The notes beneath the pieces are model-generated. The model was given only the letters and a program-made list of their open reading frames with translations. It did not search any database and was not told the DNA's origin. Both the position numbers and the translations under genes were made by a program. From Sphingobacteriia bacterium 24-36-13 (GTDB taxonomy: Bacteria > Bacteroidota > Bacteroidia > Chitinophagales > Chitinophagaceae), in the NCBI GenBank assembly GCA_002281875.1, contig NCHN01000015.1, positions 1 through 64,000 on the forward strand: 64,000 nucleotides of DNA, given 5' to 3'. Shown one piece after another: positions 26,588 to 36,455 of the stretch (its first letter is position 1; every line of letters starts with the position of its first letter).

Positions 26588-28159
26588 ATGAAAAATATGA
26601 CGCAAAAATTAAACAAATCTTTTGCCCTACTAGCAGTAGGTCTAGGGTTGATAGCTTTGCCGGTTGTGGCTCAGGAAAAGTTGAATCCTACCGTAGAAGC
26701 CATTATTAAAGAAGCCAATACAAATTCTCAATTACAAAGATTGGGGCATGAGTTAATGGATGGAGTAGGACCTCGTTTAGTGGGTTCTTCTAAAATGGTT
26801 CAAGCAAGTGATTGGGCAATTGCACAATATAAAAATTGGGGCATTGAAGCAAAGAGAGAAAATTATGGTACTTGGAGAGGATGGGACAGAGGAGTAACGC
26901 ATATTGATATGGTTGCACCATGGACCAAATCTTTAGAAGGCACCCAATTGGCATTTAGCCCAGCTACTAAGAAACCAGTTACAGCTGAAACCATTGTATT
27001 GGCTGATGTAGCAGACTCTATTGCATTTAAAGCTTGGTTGCCCAATGTGAAAGGAAAATTTGTTTTGATATCAATGCCTCAACCAACAGGACGCCCTGAT
27101 TATAATTGGGCTGATTTTGGATCTAAAGCATCGATTGATAAAATGAAGAAAGAACGCACAGAAGCTACAGATGCTTGGCGCAAGCGAATCAGCAAAACCG
27201 GTTTAAGTGCTGCTAAATTAGCGCAAGCATTAGAAAATGCCGGTGCTGTAGGAGTTGTAGGAAGCTTGTGGAGCAATGGTTTTGGCGTGAATAAAATATT
27301 TGCAGCCAATACTAAAAAAGTACCCACTATTGATATTGCCTTAGAAGATTATGCGCTGTTATTTCGCTTAACCGAGTCTGGTCAAGCACCAAAGATTACG
27401 GTATTTGCACAGTCTAAAGAATTAGGGGTTGTTCCTACATTTAATACTTTGGCAGAAATAAAAGGCACTGAAAAACCGAATGAATATGTAATGCTTTCTG
27501 CTCATTTTGATTCATGGGATGGAGGAACAGGTGCAACCGATAATGGAACAGGTACTTTGGTAATGATGGAAGCGATGCGTATTTTGAAAGCAGTATATCC
27601 AAATCCTAAACGCACCATATTAGTAGGACACTGGGGTTCTGAAGAGCAAGGCTTGAATGGTTCACGTGCATTTGTAGAAGACCATCCTGAAGTAGTAAAA
27701 AATTTACAAGCTTTATTTAATCAAGACAATGGAACTGGTCGTGTAATCAATTTAGGAGGTGCCGGATTTAAGTATGCAAAAGATTTTATTACTCGTTGGT
27801 TAGCAGCAGCACCTTCTTACATTAAAGATACGGTAAGAACGAGTTTTCCTGGCTCTCCTGCAGGTGGAGGTTCAGACAATGCTTCATTTATTGCAGTAGG
27901 AGCACCTGCCTTTTCTTTAGGCGCATTAAACTGGTCATATTTTAATTATACTTGGCATACCAACAGAGATACTTACGATAAAATTGTTTTTGATGATGTA
28001 CGTAATAATGCCATTTTAACGGCTATTTTAGTGTATATGGCTTGTGAAGAACCTGAACGCATGCCAACTGATAAAGCAGAATTACCTGCTGGTCCTCGTG
28101 GTCCTCAAACATGGCCAAAACAAACCAAAGCAAAGCGCGCAGGTGGGTATGATAATTAA
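26588..28159 (+). CDS. Secreted M28-family metallopeptidase
   Basis: With ATG 26588 the protein has 523 residues. A signal peptide (MKNMTQKLNKSF followed by a hydrophobic core ending VVAQ) exports it. A PA-like insertion (about 190-280) precedes the M28 zinc aminopeptidase domain: SAHFDSWDGGTGATDNGTG, GSEEQGLNGS and FNQDNGTGR carry the His, Asp, Glu-Glu and Asp ligands, and WHTNRDTYDKI the last His. It probably removes N-terminal amino acids in the periplasm or outside the cell. The upstream TTG at 26573 adds five residues with no signal-peptide sense and is not preferred. Confidence 0.92.
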   Translation: MKNMTQKLNKSFALLAVGLGLIALPVVAQEKLNPTVEAIIKEANTNSQLQRLGHELMDGVGPRLVGSSKMVQASDWAIAQYKNWGIEAKRENYGTWRGWDRGVTHIDMVAPWTKSLEGTQLAFSPATKKPVTAETIVLADVADSIAFKAWLPNVKGKFVLISMPQPTGRPDYNWADFGSKASIDKMKKERTEATDAWRKRISKTGLSAAKLAQALENAGAVGVVGSLWSNGFGVNKIFAANTKKVPTIDIALEDYALLFRLTESGQAPKITVFAQSKELGVVPTFNTLAEIKGTEKPNEYVMLSAHFDSWDGGTGATDNGTGTLVMMEAMRILKAVYPNPKRTILVGHWGSEEQGLNGSRAFVEDHPEVVKNLQALFNQDNGTGRVINLGGAGFKYAKDFITRWLAAAPSYIKDTVRTSFPGSPAGGGSDNASFIAVGAPAFSLGALNWSYFNYTWHTNRDTYDKIVFDDVRNNAILTAILVYMACEEPERMPTDKAELPAGPRGPQTWPKQTKAKRAGGYDN

Positions 28160-28180
28160 GTTTTAAAGCCAAATTCCTAT

Positions 28181-29386
28181 ATGAAAAAATCAATATTGCC
28201 ATTTCTATTATTTGGGTTGATTGCAACTGTTGCTTTTGCAGAAACGCCCATAAAAGACAAGCTCATAAAAACGGGGGCAGATCAAACAGAAAAGTACTTG
28301 TCTTATTTAAAAGGTAAGCGAGTGGCTTTATTAGCTAACCCAACTACTATTGTTGGGGATAAGCATTTTGTAGACAGCATGTTAAAGAAGGGGGTAAATA
28401 TTGTAAAAGTATTTGGCCCTGAACATGGCTTCAGAGGCAATGCCAGTGCGGGTATAAAAGTGGCAGATGAAATTGACCCTACAAGTGGAGTGAAAGTAGT
28501 TTCTTTATATGGCCCCAAACGTAAGCCTTCTAAAGATGATATGGCCGATGTAGACTTGATGATATTTGATATACAAGATGTGGGATGTAGATTCTATACC
28601 TATATCAATGTGTTGAGTCATATCATGGAAGCTTGCGCAGAAAATGGAAAGGAACTATTGATTTTAGACAGGCCCAATCCCAACGGATACTTAGTAGATG
28701 GTCCTATTTTAGACATGAAATTCAAATCGGGTATTGGTATGTTTCCTATACCTATTTCGCATGGTATGACCATTGCAGAATTTGCGCAAATGATCAATGG
28801 CGAAGGTTGGTTGCCCAATAAAATGCAGGCCAAATTGAAAATCATTAAAGTGGCCAATTATGCGCATGATATGGATTATACATTGCCGGTTAAGCCCTCT
28901 CCAAACTTGAATACGCAGCAAAGTATTATGTTGTATCCTACTACTTGCTTGTTCGAAGGAACTGTATTGAATCATGGCAGAGGTACCATGTTCCCTTTTA
29001 CCATTTTTGGAAGTCCATTGTATAAAGGGGTGTATGATTTTTCTTTTACTCCTGTAAGTATCAAAGGCATGGCTGAAACTCCTTTGCATATGAATAAAGA
29101 ATGTTACGGTTTAGACCTTCGCAATGTGGATATTGCTGAATTGAAAAAGAAGAACCGAATTCAAATTGAATGGTTAATAGAGCTATACAATAAGTTCCCC
29201 GCTAAAGAGCAATTTTTTGATCGCTCTCAAAGCAACCAAATAGGTGATATCAATAAATTAATCGGCAACGATGTTTTTCGCAAGCAAGTTGCAGAAGGCA
29301 AGTCAGTAGAAGAGATTTACGCTTCTTGGGAACCTGGGTTGTCGGAATACAAAACCATGCGAAAAAAATATTTACTCTATCCTTAG
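28181..29386 (+). CDS. namZ: Exo-beta-N-acetylmuramidase NamZ-like (DUF1343)
   Basis: This 401-residue protein has a signal peptide (MKKSILPFLLFGLIATVAFA) and the DUF1343 signature regions GKRVALLANPTTIVG, FGPEHGFRGNASAG and FDIQDVGCRFYTYI. DUF1343 proteins were shown in Bacillus subtilis (NamZ, GH171) to release MurNAc from peptidoglycan ends. The window also encodes MurQ and a BadF-type sugar kinase (37020-38689) that could use the product. It begins 21 bp after the M28 peptidase gene and its stop overlaps that of the convergent ChaN-like gene. Confidence 0.88.
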   Translation: MKKSILPFLLFGLIATVAFAETPIKDKLIKTGADQTEKYLSYLKGKRVALLANPTTIVGDKHFVDSMLKKGVNIVKVFGPEHGFRGNASAGIKVADEIDPTSGVKVVSLYGPKRKPSKDDMADVDLMIFDIQDVGCRFYTYINVLSHIMEACAENGKELLILDRPNPNGYLVDGPILDMKFKSGIGMFPIPISHGMTIAEFAQMINGEGWLPNKMQAKLKIIKVANYAHDMDYTLPVKPSPNLNTQQSIMLYPTTCLFEGTVLNHGRGTMFPFTIFGSPLYKGVYDFSFTPVSIKGMAETPLHMNKECYGLDLRNVDIAELKKKNRIQIEWLIELYNKFPAKEQFFDRSQSNQIGDINKLIGNDVFRKQVAEGKSVEEIYASWEPGLSEYKTMRKKYLLYP

Positions 29387-30237
29387 TAAGTATTCGTCAT
29401 ATCTATATCAACACAAATAATATAGTCTGCTTTGCCTAAATTTTCGGCGAGCAGACTTTTTATATTGGCCTGACTTACTGTAGATATTGTTCCTATTTTA
29501 AGATTGGGCTTTTGTTGCTTTAAATACCAATTGATGCCATCAAAATTGTCTGAGTGATATGCGCCATTGTAATGTAAAAACAAGGATCCATTGGTATGGT
29601 TGGTTAAAATAAAGTGTGCCATCGTAGCGTCTTTACTAGCTTGGGCTTTAGGCATATTTTCAGTGGCATGTAGGCCCATCATTTTAATCATATTTACGTA
29701 TCCGGGTAAAGAAGCATCGTATGTCATTGGTAAAGGGGCTATCCATTTTTTTTCTTCACTGGTTAAGCTGTCTAATTTCCCAAAGCCTCCTTTGTTTACG
29801 AGTGCAGCATATTTTCTAGGAATATTGGTAGCAATAAAAGGGATATTATTTGCTTTGGCATAGTTCACTAATGGGGCATAATCAGTGGGGTAATTTTTCC
29901 AAAGGCGAGCATTGGAGTCAAGCCCTTTTGCGCTTAGTTTTCCGGATAAATAATTATTTAATGCTACTTGATTGTCTGCTTCAAACATTTCTGCACCCAA
30001 TACCATTTGTCTTTTCGCATGCAAGTCTTTGGTTACTGCTAATTGAAGCCAATGTGCAATGGCGTTATTATGGTATTCGCCAAACAATACAATGTCTTTG
30101 TCTTTTAGGTGGCGAATCATTTTTGCGTAAGAAACTTTTCTGCCTTTTGCATCAAATAAAGTGTAGGGGCTTTTTTGTTGCGCATATGACATGGAAGCAA
30201 ATGCAATAAACAAACAGGCAAACAATAACTTTTTCAT
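29383..30237 (-). CDS. ChaN/Tiki-like periplasmic protein
   Basis: From ATG 30237 it has 284 residues and a signal peptide (MKKLLFACLFIAFASMSYAQ). The mature part has the ChaN-like pattern KDIVLFGEYHNNAIAH and LGAEMFEADNQ, in which the family binds heme or acts as a metal-dependent hydrolase. The His/Glu near the start of each motif are kept. Function here is not known; iron uptake is only one option. The frame extends upstream to a TTG at 30258, but the -7 box TATATTTG at 30256-30263 (minus strand) overlaps that codon, so 30237 is chosen. Confidence 0.8.
   Translation of the reverse strand: MKKLLFACLFIAFASMSYAQQKSPYTLFDAKGRKVSYAKMIRHLKDKDIVLFGEYHNNAIAHWLQLAVTKDLHAKRQMVLGAEMFEADNQVALNNYLSGKLSAKGLDSNARLWKNYPTDYAPLVNYAKANNIPFIATNIPRKYAALVNKGGFGKLDSLTSEEKKWIAPLPMTYDASLPGYVNMIKMMGLHATENMPKAQASKDATMAHFILTNHTNGSLFLHYNGAYHSDNFDGINWYLKQQKPNLKIGTISTVSQANIKSLLAENLGKADYIICVDIDMTNTY
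29424..29462 (+). terminator. Intrinsic terminator embedded in the opposite-strand gene
   Basis: Read on the plus strand, AGTCTGC (29424-29430) pairs with GCAGACT (29451-29457), extended inside by a five-pair helix (TGCC region with GGCGA). A run of Ts follows (29457-29461). It lies 38 bp past the namZ stop, within the 3' end of the convergent ChaN-like coding sequence. Confidence 0.6.
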
Positions 30238-30255
30238 GATGGGGGTATTTGGTTT

Positions 30256-30263
30256 CAAATATA
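30256..30263 (-). promoter_or_regulatory. -7 box for the ChaN-like gene
   Basis: On the minus strand this reads TATATTTG and ends 18 nt before ATG 30237. It lies between that start and the upstream MBL gene. Confidence 0.4.
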
Positions 30264-30271
30264 CCCATTAT

Positions 30272-31138
30272 CTAACCAAATAATATTCCTTGGGTGGCTT
30301 TGATGATTGGTTTCGGTTTGTGTAATAATTGCAATTCATATCTGTCCACGGGAGCAATTTCAATTAATGGACTAGGCGCATATCTAGATGCAATCAATAT
30401 GGCTGTTTGCTCGGCATGTGGAAGAAAAGTTTGCAATGCTAGTTCAGGACTATTATTCTCTTTTGATAAATGAGCCAGCAATAAATGGCTCATATTTTTA
30501 GGCCGATAGTTCTTGAATAAATCCAAAGCTTGTCGATTGGAAATATGTCCTTTACCGTTGCTGATTCTTTCTTTTAAGGGTTGAGAATAACGACCGTTTT
30601 TAAGCAGCACTTCATCGTAGTTGGATTCTAGAAAAGCAGCATGGCATTGTTGAAAATAATGCGTTACGTTATTACAGGATATACCAATATCGGTTATTAC
30701 TCCTACATGAATACCTTGGTAACTAATAATAAAACTATGTGGGTCTGCGGCATCGTGCTCCTTTATAAAAGGAGTAATAGCTAAGCAATCATCTGTACGA
30801 TTGGAAATATCTTTTCCTATATAAATAGGTTGGTTGGCTTCAAAAGGCTTAGACAAATGCCTGATTAACTTTGGTCCTCCTTTTGCTGTTTCTGGAGTAA
30901 TATAAATGGGAATTTTATATTTATTTGCAAAAGTAGAAAGCCCCTTAATATGATCGGTATGTTCGTGGGATATGAAAATAGCTCGGAGCTTTTCTACCGA
31001 TAAATTCAGCTGTTTCATCCTGATTTCTGTTTCTCTTAATGAGAGACCTATATCTACCAAAACAGCGTCAGTACTGTTTCCTATGTAATAACAGTTGCCG
31101 TTAGAGCCTGAATTTAAAGAAGCAATTTGTAAACTCAT
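30272..31138 (-). CDS. MBL-fold metallohydrolase (YycJ/WalJ-like)
   Basis: Starting at ATG 31138 (MSLQIASLNSGSNGNCYYIG) the 288-residue protein opens like YycJ/WalJ-type MBL proteins. The HxHxDH metal site is SHEHTDHIKG, with FLESNYDE and LLLAHLSKENN giving later ligands. Such proteins are 5'-exonucleases or phosphodiesterases linked to cell-wall signalling in other phyla. ATG 31147 would add three residues of no known function. The ChaN-like gene follows, but its own promoter suggests a separate transcript. Confidence 0.85.
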   Translation of the reverse strand: MSLQIASLNSGSNGNCYYIGNSTDAVLVDIGLSLRETEIRMKQLNLSVEKLRAIFISHEHTDHIKGLSTFANKYKIPIYITPETAKGGPKLIRHLSKPFEANQPIYIGKDISNRTDDCLAITPFIKEHDAADPHSFIISYQGIHVGVITDIGISCNNVTHYFQQCHAAFLESNYDEVLLKNGRYSQPLKERISNGKGHISNRQALDLFKNYRPKNMSHLLLAHLSKENNSPELALQTFLPHAEQTAILIASRYAPSPLIEIAPVDRYELQLLHKPKPIIKATQGILFG

Positions 31139-31219
31139 GAAACGCAAATAAATGCCAATTTTCTTATATCACCATATAGCTGGCATGTAATTTGTTTTAT
31201 ATAGCCTAAATGGATAATT

Positions 31220-32437
31220 ATGAAAAAGACTATTACACTACTGGTCTTCCTCATTGCAGTTGCCCTTCAATTGCAAGCGCAGTCTAAGCAACCTAAGCAG
31301 TTGGGTTTGCCTGGTGACAATTTAAATTTATACGCAGCCCTCAAACTATTTCAAGAATCTAAAACCTTGGAAGATTTTGAAAAAGCGATTAATGATCCTG
31401 AACAAAAGATTAACAATCTAGATTTGGATGTAGATGATCAAATTGATTATATTAATGTGGTAGATAAAGTTAAAGATGACGTTCATAGTATTACATTACG
31501 AGTAGACATTAATAATAGAGAACAGCAAGATATTGCTGTGTTTGTAGTTACTAAAGAATCGAATAACCAAGTATATATTCAAGTAGTTGGAGACGAAGAT
31601 TTATATGGTAAAAATTATATCATTGAACCCAACTATGCCAATGAAGGAAGGCCTAATCCTGGTTTTCGTTCAGACTTTGATGATGAATATATTCCAGCTG
31701 AAAGAAGAGTTGTTTCATATGTTGAAGTAGCCAATTGGCCAATTGTACAGTATATATATGTTCCCACTTATCGTCCTTGGATTTCTATTTGGGGCTGGAA
31801 TAGATATCCTGGTTGGTGGAGGCCTTGGAGACCTTACTCATGGCATTGGTATTATGGATACCATTACAATTTCATCAATATCTATTTTGGAAATTATTCT
31901 AGAAGTTCATTTTATAGAAACAAAAATTGGTACAATTGGAATTACGGGAATAATGGATGGAGATCTAGGTCAGTAGTGTACATTAATCGTTATCAACAAG
32001 GATTTTATCGAAACACCTATTCTAGACCTCAATCTTTACAGGAAGGATACAGGGTTTCAAGAAATAGGGTACCAATGAATATGCGACCAGTTGCTGCTCC
32101 TAGTACTAGACCCAATAATAATGATCGACGTCCAACTGCAAGGCCCAATTGGAGTGATCGAGATCGACCATATTCAAGACCTGAAGTAAATAACAGACCA
32201 CAAACTAGGCCCACTCCTGAAACCAGACCTACTGGTCGGGACAGGGTAGAGCGACCAAGTACTAGGCCTGCTGGTCCTGATCGTCAAAGGCCTGAAGCTA
32301 GACCTTCTCAACCCAATCAGACTAATCGTCCTGTGGCGCGTCCTAATCCTCCACAACGTACTGCTCCGGAAGCAAGACCAAGCAATAACGGGAGAGGAAA
32401 TAGAAATGGAACTGGCACAACCAGGAACAATGATTAA
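31220..32437 (+). CDS. Secreted protein with Arg/Pro-rich C-terminus, unknown
   Basis: I do not recognise a named family. The 405 residues begin with a signal peptide ([20 protein letters not shown]). A conserved-looking domain (about 30-165) contains a Ca-site-like [16 protein letters not shown]. An aromatic segment rich in Trp, Tyr and Arg (about 185-255, [18 protein letters not shown]) follows. The last 130 residues are low complexity, dominated by RP and PxxRP with Asn/Gln. The tail would be strongly basic and unstructured. It may bind polyanions (DNA, LPS or acidic polysaccharide) outside the cell, but that is inference. Confidence 0.75.
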   Translation: MKKTITLLVFLIAVALQLQAQSKQPKQLGLPGDNLNLYAALKLFQESKTLEDFEKAINDPEQKINNLDLDVDDQIDYINVVDKVKDDVHSITLRVDINNREQQDIAVFVVTKESNNQVYIQVVGDEDLYGKNYIIEPNYANEGRPNPGFRSDFDDEYIPAERRVVSYVEVANWPIVQYIYVPTYRPWISIWGWNRYPGWWRPWRPYSWHWYYGYHYNFINIYFGNYSRSSFYRNKNWYNWNYGNNGWRSRSVVYINRYQQGFYRNTYSRPQSLQEGYRVSRNRVPMNMRPVAAPSTRPNNNDRRPTARPNWSDRDRPYSRPEVNNRPQTRPTPETRPTGRDRVERPSTRPAGPDRQRPEARPSQPNQTNRPVARPNPPQRTAPEARPSNNGRGNRNGTGTTRNND

Positions 32438-32445
32438 ATTGCGGT

Positions 32446-32664
32446 ATGTCTGAAAACTTTATATCCAATGATCCACTCCATGGCAAAACCTTGGAGTGGA
32501 TTCTTACTTATTTAGTAAAGCATTTTGGTTGGGAAGACCTGGCCAGAATGATCAATATCAACTGCTTTAAAAGCAACCCTAGCATTAAATCTTCGCTTAC
32601 CTTTTTACGAAAAACTCCATGGGCTCGAAAGAAAGTGGAAGATCTTTATATTAGTACGCTTTAA
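32446..32664 (+). CDS. VF530-family DNA-binding-like protein
   Basis: This small 72-residue protein matches the VF530 (DUF2132) family: [25 protein letters not shown] near the start, then a conserved INCF and [16 protein letters not shown]. Members are thought to bind nucleic acid from structure; no activity is established. It follows the Arg/Pro-rich protein by 8 bp and its stop shares TTAA with the convergent aminotransferase. Confidence 0.85.
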   Translation: MSENFISNDPLHGKTLEWILTYLVKHFGWEDLARMININCFKSNPSIKSSLTFLRKTPWARKKVEDLYISTL

Positions 32665-33836
32665 TCTATTTCAATTAAGTTGGTGGTTTTGATAATGTCT
32701 GAAACCGCATCATATAGTGTGTCTAAGTGCGCTTGTGTATTAAATGCTTGAATGGAATACCTCAAGAAAACTTGGTCTCCGTGCGGCATAACTGGTACCT
32801 CAATTTTGTATTGATCAAATAACAAGTTCTTTAATTGGATGGGATGCTTGGTTTTGATTGGAATGCTGAACAGTTGCAAAATAAAGTCGTCGGTTAATGG
32901 TGCCAGTGGTTGACTGTTGACCAACTCGCAAAAGCGCATTGCATTTGATTTAACCAGCACTTTACACGCTGAGGAAACTGCTGTCCAGTTATACTGGTTC
33001 ATGAATTCAATGGCTTTAGGTATGCATAAAAAGGCAGAGAAATCTCTTGTTCCTTGTGTTTGGTGATAATCTAAAAAGGAAGAATGAGAAGGAGTGGTGC
33101 TGTTGAATCCCCAACTAATTACTAAAGGATCTAACATGCGTTGATATGCTTTATTTACGTAAAGGAATGTACTGCCTTTTGGAGTCATCATCCATTTATG
33201 ACAAGCACCCGTAAAGAAATCTGCTCCCAATAAAGACAAGTCAATTGGGGCTTGCGCAGGTCCATGCGCCCCATCAATAAAAGTGGGTATACCCAGCTGT
33301 TTTGCTTTAGCGCAAATTGCTTCTATCGGAAATCTCAATCCTGTAGAACTGGTGATATGACTAATGAATATTAATCTAGTTCGATTGTTCACTCCTTTAA
33401 AAAAATCATCAACAAATGCTTCTTTTGTAGTTAAAGGCAAGCTGATTGGTTGCTTTTTATATTGAGCCCCAGCTTGATTGCAATAGTATTCCCAAGTTCT
33501 ATCACATGCACCATATTCAAGATTAGTGGTGAGCACTTCATCGCCTGCTTTTAGTGGAAAATTTTTTGCAACAAGATTGACTGCATGGGAAGGGTTCACT
33601 ATATAAACCAAATCGTCCGCTGAGCAATTTAAATATTGACCTAAGGCTTCTCGGGATTCTTGTAAATAATCTAAACCTGTTTTAACAATAAATAAAACGG
33701 GTTCTTGTTCTAGTTCTAATTGATATTGTTGATACCGTTCAAATATAGGTTTGGGGCATGCGCCAAAAGATCCAAAGTTTAAAAAAGTAAGGTCTTTTCT
33801 TACTAAAAATTCATTTCTTAATTGTTCGGTAATCAT
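32661..33836 (-). CDS. Class V aminotransferase (isopenicillin N epimerase-like)
   Basis: From ATG 33836 ([15 protein letters not shown]) it has 391 residues. The PLP enzyme fold is shown by [35 protein letters not shown] and the Lys in [13 protein letters not shown] that would bind PLP. Related proteins act on cysteine or penicillin-type substrates; the reaction here is not known. An extended start at 33875 would read into the YoaK-like gene. The shorter start still overlaps that gene by 26 bp, so the two are probably co-transcribed. Confidence 0.85.
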   Translation of the reverse strand: MITEQLRNEFLVRKDLTFLNFGSFGACPKPIFERYQQYQLELEQEPVLFIVKTGLDYLQESREALGQYLNCSADDLVYIVNPSHAVNLVAKNFPLKAGDEVLTTNLEYGACDRTWEYYCNQAGAQYKKQPISLPLTTKEAFVDDFFKGVNNRTRLIFISHITSSTGLRFPIEAICAKAKQLGIPTFIDGAHGPAQAPIDLSLLGADFFTGACHKWMMTPKGSTFLYVNKAYQRMLDPLVISWGFNSTTPSHSSFLDYHQTQGTRDFSAFLCIPKAIEFMNQYNWTAVSSACKVLVKSNAMRFCELVNSQPLAPLTDDFILQLFSIPIKTKHPIQLKNLLFDQYKIEVPVMPHGDQVFLRYSIQAFNTQAHLDTLYDAVSDIIKTTNLIEID

Positions 33837-34530
33837 AAAATAGGAGTTTGATATTTTTCCATAATAATCCAACAAATAAAATTGCTGCTGCTAATAACAG
33901 TGTTTTCAATACGAATGTATTGTAGAATATCCCAGCAATTACACCGCCTATAAAAAAGAAGAAAATAATGGTAAATCTCAATTTAATAGAGTCGGTTAGT
34001 TGTTTTTTTTGTTCGGGAGAATTGTAGAAAAATAATTGAGACAGCTCTATACCAAGGTCGGTAAAAAGTCCTGTTAAATGAGTGGTTCTAATAACAGCAG
34101 CAGATATTTTGGTAACCAAAGCGTTTTGCAGTCCCATGGTAAATAATAATATAAAAGCAATAATATCTGGATTGCTATGAATAGATGGCTGTAAAAAAAG
34201 GCCAGCATAAATAAGTAGCGCTATTTCTAGTAAGATGGGAACGCTGAAAGCGTATCTTTTTGCTTTTCTGTATACAACTTCAATAATGGTATTAGAAATA
34301 AATGCACCTAATAAAAAAAATAAAATATAGTAAATATAAATCAATCCTTCCCAGAATTTAAGTTGATCAAATTCTTCGATAAAAAAGGCAAAATGCCCAG
34401 TTACATTTGTGGTCAATTTTTGAATGGCTAAAAAGCCTACTACATTTACCATGCCTGCCACACATGAAAGAAATGAGGCAAGTGCTATACTTGTTTCTAA
34501 ACTTCTCTTGCCAATTCTATGTCTAAACAT
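33811..34530 (-). CDS. YoaK/DUF1275-family membrane protein
   Basis: This is a 239-residue protein with about six membrane helices, starting SLETSIALASFLSCVAGMVNVVGFL, the signature region of DUF1275. Gly-rich turns TNVTGHFAFFIEEF and TTHLTGLFTDLG are typical. Function unknown (putative transporter-like). The aminotransferase gene overlaps its 3' end. Confidence 0.85.
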   Translation of the reverse strand: MFRHRIGKRSLETSIALASFLSCVAGMVNVVGFLAIQKLTTNVTGHFAFFIEEFDQLKFWEGLIYIYYILFFLLGAFISNTIIEVVYRKAKRYAFSVPILLEIALLIYAGLFLQPSIHSNPDIIAFILLFTMGLQNALVTKISAAVIRTTHLTGLFTDLGIELSQLFFYNSPEQKKQLTDSIKLRFTIIFFFFIGGVIAGIFYNTFVLKTLLLAAAILFVGLLWKNIKLLFYDYRTIKK

Positions 34531-34578
34531 TTGGGTATCTTAATTCGCAATTGAAGGTACAATTTTGTAAATTGTGGA

Positions 34579-35562
34579 ATGGTTTTTCTGGATTTACAAG
34601 CTGTTTCAAAATATGAAAGGGGTAATACGGTTCTTCAGCCTATGCATTTTTCTATGCAAGAAGGAGAGCGGGTGGCTATTGCCGGAGAAACAGGCTCAGG
34701 GAAATCTACCTTTTTAAAATTGATTGCAGGTCTGCTTCAGCCTGATGAAGGGAATGTTTATTTCGAGGGGGTTCGTGTTTTAGGACCCGATGAGCAATTA
34801 TTGCCTGGTCATCCTAAAATTGCTTATTTATCTCAACATTTTGAATTGCGCAACAATTACAAAGTGCATGAACTACTCGAAATGACTAATCAATTAGATG
34901 CCAGGTCTGCTCAACAAATATTTGATGTATGTAGAATCAGTCATTTGATGATGCGTAAATCGGATGAATTGTCTGGTGGAGAAAAGCAACGAATTGCATT
35001 GGCAAAACAATTGACTTCATTTCCGAAATTGTTGTTGTTAGATGAGCCTTTTTCTAATTTAGACCGTGTTCATAAAGAGCTTATTCGATCAGTAATTGAA
35101 GATATTTGTACTACTTTAAAAGTTACTTGTTTATTGGTTTCTCATGACGCAACCGATTTATTGTCTTGGGCCGATCGTATTATTATTATGCAAGATGGTC
35201 AGGTGGTTCAACAAGGAACACCCAAGCAATTGTATCATCATCCAGTGAACGAGTATGTAGCTGCTTTAATGGGTGATTACAACTTAATCAATACTAAAAC
35301 ACACGAAGTTTTTTTACAGTTATTAGGTGAAGGCATTAGGGGGAAGCGTGCATTAATTAGGCCAGAACAATTGGCTATTTCAGTTACCCAACCCGCACAA
35401 CCCCATTTTGTAGAAGGCGTAGTTCAGAAAGTATTGTTCTTTGGTGCGTATTACTCAATTGAAGTATTAGTGGATGGCTTTATTTTAAAAGTAAGAACCA
35501 CTGCATTTATGTTTAATGCCGGTGATATCGTATTTATTACGGTTGCCAGTACAGGGGCTTAA
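34579..35562 (+). CDS. ABC transporter ATP-binding protein (FbpC/PotA-like)
   Basis: The 327 residues show Walker A GETGSGKST, signature LSGGEKQR, Walker B LLLLDEPFSN and the switch His in VSHDATDL. After residue 230 a C-terminal TOBE-like domain (EGVVQKVLFFGAYYSIEVLV) follows, as in iron, molybdate or polyamine importers of this class. No permease or binding protein lies beside it, so it is either an orphan subunit or works with distant partners. Confidence 0.9.
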   Translation: MVFLDLQAVSKYERGNTVLQPMHFSMQEGERVAIAGETGSGKSTFLKLIAGLLQPDEGNVYFEGVRVLGPDEQLLPGHPKIAYLSQHFELRNNYKVHELLEMTNQLDARSAQQIFDVCRISHLMMRKSDELSGGEKQRIALAKQLTSFPKLLLLDEPFSNLDRVHKELIRSVIEDICTTLKVTCLLVSHDATDLLSWADRIIIMQDGQVVQQGTPKQLYHHPVNEYVAALMGDYNLINTKTHEVFLQLLGEGIRGKRALIRPEQLAISVTQPAQPHFVEGVVQKVLFFGAYYSIEVLVDGFILKVRTTAFMFNAGDIVFITVASTGA

Positions 35563-35603
35563 TTGGGACGCTTAGTTAAATCAATTTATTTCATTTCGTC
35601 GGG

Positions 35604-36455
35604 TCACTTCAAATATTTTGCAAAAAATCCCAATGTCCTTTCCCATGAAAGCTTTGCTGCGGCTTCATTGTATCTTGCACCTGCTGTATCATTGTGAAAC
35701 GCATGGTTCACATTTTCGTAAACAAATAACTCGTAATTAATTTTGTTTTCTTTTAATGCTGCTTCATAAGTAGGTATACCTTCATTCACTCTGGTGTCTA
35801 ATCCACCATAGTGGAGCATTAATGCAGATTTGATTTGTGCAACTTTAGTTGCTTCTGGTTGTCTACCATAATAGGCAACTGCTGCTTTTAAGTTGGGAAC
35901 ATTTACTGCTAAATTATTCGCCATTGCTCCACCCCAACAAAATCCTACACAACCAAATTGGCCATTACAATCCTTTCGGGTACTCAAATAAGTAAATGCT
36001 CGAATGAAATTCTGCAAACTTTCTTCGGCCTTGAGTGTTGCAAATTTGGCTCTGAGTTCATCGTTATTTTTTGGTAACTCGCCCAATGGAGAAAGTATAT
36101 TGGGTGCAATAGTAAGGTATCCTGCTTTTGCTGCTCTACGTGCAACATCTTCTATATGGGCATTCAATCCTCTGTTTTCATGTATTACCACTACGGCAGC
36201 TAATTTTTTCTTGCCCTTTGGTTTAGCAACATATGCGCTCATTGTACCATTTACTCCTTCGTAAGTAATGGTTTCTATATCTAAATCATCATCTGCAGTA
36301 ATATTTGCTTTTGCTGCATTTACCTCAATCATAGGTAAAATACTAAGTGCTGCGGCCATTCCGCCTGTTAGTAATGCCAATCGACTCATGAACTCTGGTC
36401 GGCTTAATGGTTTATGAGTATACTCGTCGTAAAGGTCAATAATTTCTTGATTCAT
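35604..36455 (-). CDS. Dienelactone hydrolase family protein
   Basis: This is a 283-residue alpha/beta hydrolase. The nucleophile is Cys in GFCWGG, with Asp in HYGGLDTRV and His in NHAFHND, the Cys-Asp-His triad of dienelactone hydrolases. A 40-residue N-terminal extension includes a hydrophobic segment (MSRLALLTGGMAAALSILPMIEV), so it may be anchored or exported. It overlaps the unknown gene before it by 4 bp, making it the last gene of the murQ operon. Substrate unknown. Confidence 0.9.
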   Translation of the reverse strand: MNQEIIDLYDEYTHKPLSRPEFMSRLALLTGGMAAALSILPMIEVNAAKANITADDDLDIETITYEGVNGTMSAYVAKPKGKKKLAAVVVIHENRGLNAHIEDVARRAAKAGYLTIAPNILSPLGELPKNNDELRAKFATLKAEESLQNFIRAFTYLSTRKDCNGQFGCVGFCWGGAMANNLAVNVPNLKAAVAYYGRQPEATKVAQIKSALMLHYGGLDTRVNEGIPTYEAALKENKINYELFVYENVNHAFHNDTAGARYNEAAAKLSWERTLGFFAKYLK

